This document shows positions 1 through 5,667 of a stretch of 5,667 nt of DNA, piece after piece (the stretch's first letter is position 1; each line of letters begins with the position of its first letter). This stretch comes from Rhodoferax sp. (lineage in GTDB: Bacteria > Pseudomonadota > Gammaproteobacteria > Burkholderiales > Burkholderiaceae_C), in contig JAQSDS010000118.1 of the NCBI GenBank assembly GCA_029946045.1, positions 1 through 5,667 of the forward strand, written 5' to 3'. The position numbers and the translations under genes are program-made. The notes beneath the pieces were generated by a model that worked only from the letters and a program-made list of their open reading frames with translations, made no database searches and was not told the DNA's origin.

Positions 1-1566
1 CTGCCCCATTGCCCCAGCTTGGATGACCAGCTGCGCCGCCTCGGGAATGCTCATGAAATAGCGGGTGATGTCGGCATGCGTCAGGGTGATGGGGCCACCG
101 TTTTTGATCTGCTCACGAAACAGCGGCACCACCGAACCGCTGGAGCCCAGCACATTGCCAAAACGCACCATGCTGAAGGTGGTTTTGGCGCTGGGTACTC
201 TGCCACCTTGGGCGGCCATTGCGGCACTCACCTCGGCTAAGGCTTGCAACACCATCTCAGCCAGGCGCTTGGTCGCGCCCATGATGTTGGTCGGGCGCAC
301 CGCCTTGTCAGTGCTGATCAGCACAAAGTTCCGCACACCATTGCGCACAGCGGCCTCGGCACAGGTGCGCGTGCCCCACACGTTGTTGCGCACACCCTCA
401 GCCGGGTTGTGCTCGACCAAGGGCACATGCTTGTAGGCGGCTGCGTGGTACACCGTGTGCGGTTTCCAAGTGTCCATGATCTCGTGCATGCGCACCTCGT
501 CACACACCGACGCCAGCAAGGGCACGATCTCTACTGCTTCATGTCCCTGCAGCTCTTGGTGAATTTGGTACAGCGCAAATTCACTCATTTCCACCAGCAG
601 CAATTGCTTGGGGTTGGTTTTGAGGATCTGACGGCACAATTCGCTGCCAATGCTGCCCCCAGCCCCAGTCACCACCACAGTTTTGTGGTGGGTGTTGAGG
701 TTGAGCAGCAAGCCATTGGGTTTGACCGGCTCGCGACCCAGCAGGTCGTCAATGTCCAGTTCGCGCACATCGCTCAGGCTCACCTTACCGGTGGCAATGT
801 CGCTCAAACCCGGCAGGGTGCGCACAGCCACCTTATGGGGTTTGAGGTTGTTGAGGATGTCGTTGCGCCGCTGGCGCGACACGCTGGGCAGTGCCAGCAG
901 GACATCCGTGATGGGCGAGACGCTCAGAATCTCAGCCAAGTCGGCTGGGTTGTGGATAGGCAGGCCATTGAGCACGTGGCCGTGCAGACGGTCGTCGTCA
1001 TCTAGAAAGCCCACCACGCGAATCTCATGGCTGTTAGCCATGGCCGAAGCCAATTGCCGCCCGGCATTGCCCGCACCGTAAATGAGGGTCTGCGGCAAAG
1101 CTGCCTTGCGCAGTTGCTGGTGGTACAAGCCACCTAGCCACACCCGCGCAGCTGCACGCGACGCACCTACCAGCATCAGCAGCAAGATGGGTTGGATAAT
1201 GCCCACGGTGCGCGGCACATCCGGCACGCCAATGAAGGTGAACACCGCCGCAAAGGCCAAGCCGTACAACACCATGGCACGCGCTACTGCCACCATGGCC
1301 GGCAAGCCGCTGTAGCGAAAAATGGCCCTGTACAGGCCCGAGGTTATAAAGATGGGCAAGGCCAACACCACCGATGCCAACGCCGGCCAGACAGCTGGAC
1401 CCGATAAGGGGACAAAACTGCCCAGGCGCAAATAAAACGCCAACCAGACGGTGAACACGCACAACGCGGCGTCCAACAACAGGACCATGCTCCGCTTGAC
1501 CGGGCGTGGCAAAGCCAATGCAGGGGCGGCCCAACGGCTCAAGGTGCGCATCATGATGTCAACCAT
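1..1566 (-). CDS. pglF: PglF/WbpM/CapD-type UDP-GlcNAc 4,6-dehydratase (membrane-bound, C-terminus cut by window)
   Basis: The frame is open from ATG at 1566 to base 1, giving 522 residues; full-length members have roughly 620-660, so about 100-140 are missing. An N-terminal hydrophobic region with about four membrane segments (near 27-47, 58-78, 90-113, 120-137) leads to a CoA-binding-like domain with YGAGNAGRQL (163-172) and VVGFLDDDDRLHG (184-196). The dehydratase domain follows: VVVTGAGGSIGSE (297-309) binds NAD(P), then HAAAYKHVPLVE (374-385), STDKAVRPTNIMGATKR (418-434) and VRFGNVLGSSGSVVPLF (467-483). The catalytic Tyr of short-chain dehydrogenases is replaced by Met429, with Lys433, as known for WbpM/PglF. 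It should convert UDP-GlcNAc to UDP-4-keto-6-deoxy-GlcNAc at the membrane's inner face, feeding the aminotransferase upstream. Further in-frame ATGs lie at 1554 and 1551; none has a clear ribosome site, so the exact start is uncertain. Confidence 0.94.
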   Translation of the reverse strand, partial: MVDIMMRTLSRWAAPALALPRPVKRSMVLLLDAALCVFTVWLAFYLRLGSFVPLSGPAVWPALASVVLALPIFITSGLYRAIFRYSGLPAMVAVARAMVLYGLAFAAVFTFIGVPDVPRTVGIIQPILLLMLVGASRAAARVWLGGLYHQQLRKAALPQTLIYGAGNAGRQLASAMANSHEIRVVGFLDDDDRLHGHVLNGLPIHNPADLAEILSVSPITDVLLALPSVSRQRRNDILNNLKPHKVAVRTLPGLSDIATGKVSLSDVRELDIDDLLGREPVKPNGLLLNLNTHHKTVVVTGAGGSIGSELCRQILKTNPKQLLLVEMSEFALYQIHQELQGHEAVEIVPLLASVCDEVRMHEIMDTWKPHTVYHAAAYKHVPLVEHNPAEGVRNNVWGTRTCAEAAVRNGVRNFVLISTDKAVRPTNIMGATKRLAEMVLQALAEVSAAMAAQGGRVPSAKTTFSMVRFGNVLGSSGSVVPLFREQIKNGGPITLTHADITRYFMSIPEAAQLVIQAGAMGQ

Positions 1567-1582
1567 AATGTGAAATCTTGAA

Positions 1583-1613
1583 GAGTCCTGAGTCCTGAGT
1601 CCTGAGTCCTGAG
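1583..1613. repeat. Heptanucleotide tandem repeat, GAGTCCT x 4.4
   Basis: Four perfect copies of GAGTCCT (plus-strand reading) followed by a partial GAG make a 31-base array in the 49-base gap between the aminotransferase stop and the dehydratase start. On the transcribed strand each unit reads AGGACTC, so every copy holds an AGGA that resembles a Shine-Dalgarno core. The nearest copy ends 19 bases before the ATG at 1566, too far for a normal ribosome site. No hairpin can form within the array because the unit is not self-complementary. Simple heptamer arrays can change copy number by slippage, but nothing here shows that it does. Confidence 0.95.
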
Positions 1614-1615
1614 GG

Positions 1616-2833
1616 TCAATTTGCATTGTTGGCTTCCTTCATGACCTTGCCAATCACCTCACACGTCTTGACCACCTCGGCGTCGGTCAGCGTTGGGTGC
1701 ACCAAAAACATGATTGACATCTCCCCCAAGGCCTTAGCCACTGGCAAACGCTCTGTTGGCCGCAAGCCTGTGCCGTCGAATGCCTTTTCCAGATACACCT
1801 CAGAGCACGATCCCTGAAAACACGGCACTCCCTCGGCCACGATGGCCTCGATGATTCGGTCCCGACTCCAGCCAGTGGCCAGCCGCTCGGGCTGCACATA
1901 CACATAACACTTGTAGTGAGCATGCTCGCAACTTGCGCCACGCTCCTTGCAAGACCCTGGGCAACTGGCGCACTTGATTTGCGGCACTCTCAAGGCTGCA
2001 AACTGACTGCAAGCCGCCCAAACAGCCTCAGCATTGCGCTTGCGTGCCGCCGCCCACTCGGGCATGCGCGTCAACTGAATTCGCCCCAACACCGCCTGCA
2101 TTTCCAGCATGCGCCAGTTCGTGCCAAAGCTTTCATGCAGCCACCTGAAGCCCGGCGCGTGTTCGCGCTCATAGACCGCCTCATAACTCTTGCCATGGTC
2201 TTTGTATGACCACATCGCCCGCCACAAAGCCTCGTCGTTCGTGGACACCATGCCGCCCTCACCACCCGTGGTCATGATCTTGTCTTGGCAAAAACTCCAA
2301 GCCCCCACATGCCCCATGCTGCCTACAGGCCGCCCCTTGTAACGTGCCCCATGCGCCTGCGCGCAATCTTCGATCACCTTCAGGCCATGCTGCTCGGCCA
2401 GCGTCATGATCGGATCCATGTCGCAAGGCCAACCGGCCAGGTGAACACAAATCACCGCCCTGGTTCGCGGCGACAACACGGCCGCAATGGTGCGGGCCGA
2501 CACATTGCCAGAATCTGCATCCACATCGGCAAACACCGGCACCGCCCCCGCATTGACCACACACGAAATCGACGCTATGAAGGTGCGCGGCGTCACCACC
2601 ACCTCATCGCCCGGGCCAATGCCCAAGGCCTTCAGCGCCACATCCAAAGCCAGCGTGCCATTGGCCAGCGCCACCGCGTGCGCAGTGCCACACCAAGCTG
2701 CAAATTCTTTTTCAAACTCGCGCGTCTCAGTGCCCGTCCAATAGTTGACCTTGTTGGACATCACCACGCGGTGCACCGCGTCGGCCTCTTCGAGGGTGAA
2801 ACTGGGCCATGGAGAAAAAGGCGTGTTCAACAT
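1616..2833 (-). CDS. pglE: DegT/DnrJ/EryC1/StrS PLP-dependent sugar aminotransferase (PglE-like)
   Basis: 405 residues, slightly long for the family. Visible landmarks are ALANGTLALDVALKALGIGPGDEV (55-78), TPRTFIAS (81-88), the PLP-ring Asp156 in VIEDCAQAHGA (153-163), and the Schiff-base Lys185 in SFCQDK just before TTGGEGGM. It should transfer an amino group, usually from glutamate, to C4 of a UDP-4-keto-6-deoxy sugar supplied by the dehydratase downstream, giving the substrate of the acyltransferase upstream. Between the core and the conserved HAHYK-YVYV segment (304-313) it carries a cysteine cluster, Cys288, 291, 295 and 302 (C-x2-C-x3-C-x6-C), possibly a small metal site (inference). 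The ATG at 2833 lies 9 bases after the acyltransferase stop, with only a weak GAAAG as ribosome site. The family is certain; the PglE role rests on context, and other sugar C4 or C3 aminotransferases cannot be excluded. Confidence 0.93.
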   Translation of the reverse strand: MLNTPFSPWPSFTLEEADAVHRVVMSNKVNYWTGTETREFEKEFAAWCGTAHAVALANGTLALDVALKALGIGPGDEVVVTPRTFIASISCVVNAGAVPVFADVDADSGNVSARTIAAVLSPRTRAVICVHLAGWPCDMDPIMTLAEQHGLKVIEDCAQAHGARYKGRPVGSMGHVGAWSFCQDKIMTTGGEGGMVSTNDEALWRAMWSYKDHGKSYEAVYEREHAPGFRWLHESFGTNWRMLEMQAVLGRIQLTRMPEWAAARKRNAEAVWAACSQFAALRVPQIKCASCPGSCKERGASCEHAHYKCYVYVQPERLATGWSRDRIIEAIVAEGVPCFQGSCSEVYLEKAFDGTGLRPTERLPVAKALGEMSIMFLVHPTLTDAEVVKTCEVIGKVMKEANNAN

Positions 2834-2842
2834 TTTTAACTT

Positions 2843-3499
2843 TCAGTTTTTGATCAAAGGCCGCGCCGGGTTGCCCACCACCGTCACCCCCGGCGGCACG
2901 CTCTTGGTGACCACCGCGCCCATGCCCACCACCGCGCCACGGCCAATGACCAGCGGCGCACCGGGCAGGCCTTGCTTGATGACCGCGCCGGTGCCAATGT
3001 AGGCATGGTCTTCGACGTGCACATTGCCGTTGCACATCACACCCGGCGCAAAAGTCACAAAATCGCCGATCACACAATCGTGCGCCACATAGCTGTACAG
3101 GTTGGCGTGAAAATGCTGGCCAATGCGGATGTTGCTGGTCAGCGTGACAAAGGGGCAGAGCACCGCCCCCTCGCCCAACTGCACATCGTCCAGCTGCACC
3201 ACATTGGCCGCACGCGCCTCAAAAAACTGCACGCCATCGGCTGCGCAGCGCTGCACCAGCTTTTGGCGCACCTGGCTGTTGGCAATGGCCACATTCATGT
3301 GGCGCGAGCTGGCTGGCTCGGCCAGCCACTGGGCATAGGTCAACACCCGCTGACCATTGACCACGGGCGCGCTGGGCTGGTCGTCCACAAACACCAGATC
3401 GGCCAGGCCCGCTGACAGGTCGGCCTGAAGCTGCTGGCGCACCAAAGGCAACACCTCACGGCCATAACCACTGGCGCCAAAAATGGCGAAACGTTTCAA
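2843..3499 (-). CDS. pglD: PglD/NeuD-family sugar O/N-acyltransferase (left-handed beta-helix)
   Basis: 218 residues, normal for PglD/NeuD proteins. The N-terminal Rossmann-like UDP-sugar binding part has FGASGYGREV (7-16) and FVDD (37-40). From about residue 100 the hexapeptide-repeat beta-helix begins, running through IRIGQHFHANLYSYVAHD, CVIGDFVTFAPGV, HAYIGTGAVI and GRGAVVGMGAVVTKSV, and closes with VVGNPARPL (207-215). His140 followed by Asp141 sits where the catalytic His-Glu of C. jejuni PglD (His125) is expected. The likely reaction is acetyl-CoA-dependent N-acetylation of a UDP-4-amino-6-deoxy sugar made by the next two genes, in the cytoplasm. The start is TTG at 3499, overlapping the previous stop as TTGA and preceded by AGGAA at good spacing. 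No other start gives the MKRFAIFGASG beginning. The exact acyl group and sugar are inferred from context. Confidence 0.93.
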   Translation of the reverse strand: MKRFAIFGASGYGREVLPLVRQQLQADLSAGLADLVFVDDQPSAPVVNGQRVLTYAQWLAEPASSRHMNVAIANSQVRQKLVQRCAADGVQFFEARAANVVQLDDVQLGEGAVLCPFVTLTSNIRIGQHFHANLYSYVAHDCVIGDFVTFAPGVMCNGNVHVEDHAYIGTGAVIKQGLPGAPLVIGRGAVVGMGAVVTKSVPPGVTVVGNPARPLIKN

Positions 3500-4089
3500 G
3501 AATTTGTTCCTGTGAATTTAGGCATCGTCGCCTCCCCCGCCGCGCTGATGCCATCGCGCACCAGCACCTTGCGCACCGTGCGCCACAAAATCTGCACATC
3601 CAGCCACAGGCTGCGGTGGTCCACATACCAAACATCCAGCGCAAACTTGTCGGCCCAGCTGATCGCGTTGCGGCCATTCACCTGCGCCCAGCCCGTGATG
3701 CCGGGGCGCACCGCGTGGCGGCGGGCTTGCTCTGGCGTGTACAGCGGCAGGTATTCCATCAACAAAGGCCGTGGCCCCACCAGACTCATGTCGCCTTTCA
3801 GCACATTCCACAACTCGGGCAGTTCGTCCAGGCTGCTGCTGCGCAAAAAGCGGCCAAAGGGCGGCAGGCGCTGCGCGTCGGGCAGCAAAGCGCCATCGGG
3901 GCCGCACTCGTCCGTCATGGTGCGGAACTTGACCATGGTGAACGGTTGGCCATGCAGGCCCGGGCGCACTTGGCGAAACAACACCGGGCTGCCCAGCTTG
4001 CGGCGGATTTGCCAGGCCAAGGCGAGCAAAGGCAGGGTCAAAACCAAAAGGGCCAGGGATGCGGCCAACAGATCAAATAAACGCTTCAA
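3496..4089 (-). CDS. pglC: PglC-like undecaprenyl-phosphate phosphosugar transferase (short monotopic type)
   Basis: Transfers a sugar 1-phosphate from a UDP-sugar to undecaprenyl phosphate, the first membrane step of glycan assembly. With the TTG start the protein has 197 residues, about PglC length, and lacks the large N-terminal multi-spanning region of WcaJ/WbaP. Residues 1-27 give the amphipathic MKRLFDL start plus a hydrophobic helix with a Pro (P20), as in the re-entrant helix of PglC. The catalytic Asp-Glu pair is D88-E89 in SSLDELPELWN, followed by LKGDMSLVGPRPLL (97-110) and RPGITGWAQVNGRN (128-141). An upstream ATG at 4119 would add ten residues with no family counterpart. TTG at 4089 was chosen because it gives the standard MKR-FDL N-terminus, forms a 4-base TTGA overlap with the GT4 stop and follows GGGGGTGA. 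The substrate is inferred as UDP-diNAcBac or a related sugar from the next three genes. Confidence 0.93.
   Translation of the reverse strand: MKRLFDLLAASLALLVLTLPLLALAWQIRRKLGSPVLFRQVRPGLHGQPFTMVKFRTMTDECGPDGALLPDAQRLPPFGRFLRSSSLDELPELWNVLKGDMSLVGPRPLLMEYLPLYTPEQARRHAVRPGITGWAQVNGRNAISWADKFALDVWYVDHRSLWLDVQILWRTVRKVLVRDGISAAGEATMPKFTGTNS
3507..3511 (-). promoter_or_regulatory. Ribosome binding site for the TTG-started acyltransferase
   Basis: The minus strand reads AGGAA, with AGGA ending eight bases before the TTG at 3499. This good Shine-Dalgarno match decides the TTG start and lies within the last codons of the upstream sugar transferase gene. Confidence 0.7.
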
Positions 4090-5303
4090 CTCTTCACCCC
4101 CGTAACCCAATCGACCCACTTATCCGCCAGTGCCTGGCGAGCGAACTGGGCCTTGGCCAGCGATAGTCCACGTTGCCCCATGGCTTTAAGGGCAATACGA
4201 TCGGCAGCAGCTTGCTCCAGGGCATCGGCAAAGGCCCCCGAGTTATCAGGCGGCACAGCAAAGCCGCACTGGTGCTCTGTAATCATCTCAGCCAGCCAGC
4301 CAGGGTAGTTGTTAAGCACGGGCAAACCCGCTGCAATATAGTCAAAAAACTTATTAGGTGACGTACCGTAATAAAACGCTGGCACGTTGGCCAGCACCTG
4401 CAGTCCCACATCGGTGACAGCCATTAAACCGGCCAGCCGCTCTTTGTTCACTGGGTCATGGAACACTACATTGCTTAGCTCTTCGCGTTCTGCGCGGGCC
4501 TGCAGCCCTGCTTTCAACTTGCCTTGCCCGATCAGCAGCAATTTGATGTCATCCCGCCCACGTCGCTTTAGTTCTGCGGCGGCGTTTAGCACTGCGTCAA
4601 GACCGTTGGCTATACCATGGGTGCCTGCAAAAACCGCCAATAAATCGGTAGTTCTTACCTGGGGCGGCCGCCATGGCCTCAGTGGGGTTGCAAAAATATC
4701 AAGATCGCAGCCGTTAGGCACCGACGCAATTCGATCACGCGGCACGCCACAGTGTGCAATGCCGTCCACAATGCCGGGCGACAGACCTACCAAACGGTGC
4801 GCCGACCGATAGCTTGTCCACTCCAACACGCCAATGGCCCACAACACCACCGGGTTACGAATCACGCCCATGGCTCGCGGCAGTTCGGGCCACAAGTCTC
4901 GTACCTCAAACACAAAAGGCTTGAAGCGCAACCAACGCGCTACGATGCCCGGTATGCCTGCAGTCAAGGGTGTGGTTGTGGCAAATAACACGTCGTAGCG
5001 CTCTGTCAATGCCAGGCCAATGCTGCGCGAGGCGAATTTCAGGAACGTCAGCCCGCGTTTAACCAAGCCATCGGCGTTGGAATAGGCCAAGCCGAACTCA
5101 ATGACCTCAATGCCATCCACGACGCCGCGACGCCGCCCCTGCACGAAGGGCATGGTCAGCCCGGTTTCGCCCCCGCCATAGCTGCCGCACACCATGGTGA
5201 CCTGATGGCCCCGCGCCACCAGGCGCCGCGCCATTTCGTAAGAACGGATGCCTGCCGAGCCCTTGGGGGTCGAAAAATGCTGATGAAAATAAAGAACCTT
5301 CAT
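4086..5303 (-). CDS. Glycosyltransferase family 4 (GT-B fold, WbuB-like)
   Basis: A 405-residue GT-B glycosyltransferase, the normal length for GT4. The N-terminal acceptor domain starts MKVLYFHQHFSTPKGSAGIRS, with the glycine-containing loop at about 14-20, and continues to VFEVRDLWPE (131-140), a stretch typical of WbuB-like enzymes. The C-terminal nucleotide-sugar domain includes VPNGCDLDIF (195-204), FAGTHGIANG (225-234), LLLIGQG (255-261) and the donor-binding GTSPNKFFDYIAAGLPVL (313-330). In the EX7E position the second acid is Asp321 and the first is Gly313, a variation from the classical motif. It probably acts at the cytoplasmic face of the inner membrane, adding a sugar to the lipid-linked product of the next gene. 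Donor and acceptor cannot be read from sequence. The ATG overlaps the preceding stop by 4 bases, and its TGA overlaps the TTG of the next gene by 4 bases. It has the same place relative to pglC as PglA in Campylobacter, but orthology is unproven. Confidence 0.93.
   Translation of the reverse strand: MKVLYFHQHFSTPKGSAGIRSYEMARRLVARGHQVTMVCGSYGGGETGLTMPFVQGRRRGVVDGIEVIEFGLAYSNADGLVKRGLTFLKFASRSIGLALTERYDVLFATTTPLTAGIPGIVARWLRFKPFVFEVRDLWPELPRAMGVIRNPVVLWAIGVLEWTSYRSAHRLVGLSPGIVDGIAHCGVPRDRIASVPNGCDLDIFATPLRPWRPPQVRTTDLLAVFAGTHGIANGLDAVLNAAAELKRRGRDDIKLLLIGQGKLKAGLQARAEREELSNVVFHDPVNKERLAGLMAVTDVGLQVLANVPAFYYGTSPNKFFDYIAAGLPVLNNYPGWLAEMITEHQCGFAVPPDNSGAFADALEQAAADRIALKAMGQRGLSLAKAQFARQALADKWVDWVTGVKS
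4094..4101 (-). promoter_or_regulatory. Probable ribosome binding site for the TTG-started sugar transferase
   Basis: The minus strand reads GGGGGTGA four bases before the TTG at 4089. GGTGA matches the 3' part of the consensus TAAGGAGGTGA. It lies inside the end of the GT4 coding sequence. The spacing is short, so the site is moderate at best; it supports TTG at 4089 over ATG at 4119. Confidence 0.45.
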
Positions 5304-5667
5304 GCTGCCCAGTGGTACTCCGTCGTCAAGGTGCCGGGTTGCTGGACTTCAATCTCCAGCACGGGCACCGGGGTTTTCTCAAGGTAATGGCGCGACTCCC
5401 AGCCTTCGACCAGCTCGCAGCGGACTAGGGGCATGCTGGCCTGCACACTCAGCACATGCGCGCCATTCGTAAGGCGCTGGCCTTCCAGTCGCCATTCGCC
5501 CGGCGCCACGCGCCACCGCAGCACAGCTTTGCGCGCAAAGCCCTCCACCTCATCCACCACACGCAGGTGCGAGTCACCCAAGCTGATGTGGCGCCGGTGG
5601 CTGGCGTGGTGGCCGTCGCGGTAACCGGCGGCAAAGTGCGTCGCCAGCACGCCTTGCGCGAGCGGCT
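5300..5667 (-). CDS. Heparinase II/III-type family protein, C-terminal fragment
   Basis: Partial gene: the reading frame is open to the right edge, so only the last 121 residues are seen. The GTG near 5650 is an internal valine rather than a start. The visible part looks like the beta-sheet C-terminal domain of heparinase II/III (PF07940-type) proteins found in Burkholderiales polysaccharide clusters. It has an HRRHISL strand (about residues 24-30), VVDEVEG (36-42), a WRVAPGEWRLEG stretch (51-62) and a closing EGWESRHYLEKTPVPVLEIEV region (87-107). Family members are polysaccharide lyases acting on uronate-containing glycans, but the catalytic N-terminal domain lies outside the window, so activity cannot be judged. 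Its TGA stop overlaps the ATG of the next gene by 4 bases (ATGA), indicating co-translation. In such clusters these proteins probably trim or turn over the exported polymer (inference). The family call is from pattern recognition. Confidence 0.8.
   Translation of the reverse strand, partial: PLAQGVLATHFAAGYRDGHHASHRRHISLGDSHLRVVDEVEGFARKAVLRWRVAPGEWRLEGQRLTNGAHVLSVQASMPLVRCELVEGWESRHYLEKTPVPVLEIEVQQPGTLTTEYHWAA

Noticed and set aside
244..1005. Plus-strand open frame of 253 codons
   Set aside because: It lies wholly antisense to the dehydratase gene, whose frame carries all the family motifs. The translation is rich in His, Gln and Val with no recognisable domain, as expected of a shadow in GC-rich DNA.
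1327..1336. Perfect 10-base palindrome CCTGTACAGG
   Set aside because: It lies inside the dehydratase coding sequence, has no loop or T-run and is readily explained by chance; not called as an operator or terminator.
1034..1534. Minus-strand open frame of 166 codons
   Set aside because: It is a different frame of the same strand within the dehydratase N-terminal region. The true frame starting at 1566 gives membrane segments and the nucleotide-binding motifs; this one gives none.
2285..2839. Plus-strand open frame of 184 codons
   Set aside because: It is antisense to the aminotransferase, has no domain signal and is very rich in Arg and His.
3616..4080. Plus-strand open frames opposite the sugar transferase
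   Set aside because: Two long overlapping plus-strand frames cover the same bases, which is typical of antisense shadows. The minus-strand protein is a clear PglC-type enzyme.
4087..4119. ATG at 4119 as start of the sugar transferase
   Set aside because: It would add MGRLGYGGEE before the standard family N-terminus and a 34-base overlap. The TTG at 4089 fits the family start and the TTGA coupling seen again at the next junction.
5648..5650. GTG as a start for the heparinase-type gene
   Set aside because: The frame stays open to the edge of the window, and the sequence after it is mid-domain, so this is an internal valine codon.

Overview
The window is one strand-consistent piece of a surface-glycan gene cluster. 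Six genes are all read on the minus strand, from high coordinates to low, and no credible gene lies on the plus strand. High GC, TGA as the stop of all five genes whose ends are visible, very tight packing and the protein sequences suggest a betaproteobacterium, most likely Burkholderiales (Comamonadaceae-like). This placement is inference from sequence style, not a database match.

In transcription order the layout is as follows. The C-terminal end of a heparinase II/III-type polysaccharide lyase protein enters from the right edge (5667-5300). A family 4 glycosyltransferase follows (5303-4086). Next come a short PglC-type phosphoglycosyl transferase (4089-3496), a PglD/NeuD-type left-handed beta-helix acyltransferase (3499-2843) and a DegT/DnrJ/EryC1/StrS PLP aminotransferase (2833-1616). 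Last is a membrane-bound PglF/WbpM/CapD-type UDP-GlcNAc 4,6-dehydratase that starts at about 1566 and runs off the left edge. The first three junctions are 4-base start/stop overlaps (ATGA, TTGA, TTGA). The fourth is a 9-base gap. The fifth is a 49-base gap, more than half of it filled by a 7-base tandem repeat. No promoter or terminator is visible, so this looks like the interior of a longer operon.

The last four genes form a complete set for an N,N'-diacetylbacillosamine-type sugar. The dehydratase would make UDP-4-keto-6-deoxy-GlcNAc, the aminotransferase the 4-amino sugar and the acyltransferase the acetamido sugar. The PglC-like enzyme would then load the sugar phosphate onto undecaprenyl phosphate. 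The family 4 glycosyltransferase would add a following sugar. From memory, the order GT4-pglC-pglD-pglE-pglF matches the transcription order pglA-C-D-E-F of the Campylobacter jejuni N-glycosylation locus. The neighbouring heparinase-type gene points instead towards an exported polysaccharide (EPS, capsule or O-antigen). Exact sugar identity and acyl group are inferred from context.

The points most worth a second look are the heptamer repeat before the dehydratase gene, a four-cysteine insertion in the aminotransferase, and two consecutive TTG-initiated genes at TTGA overlaps.
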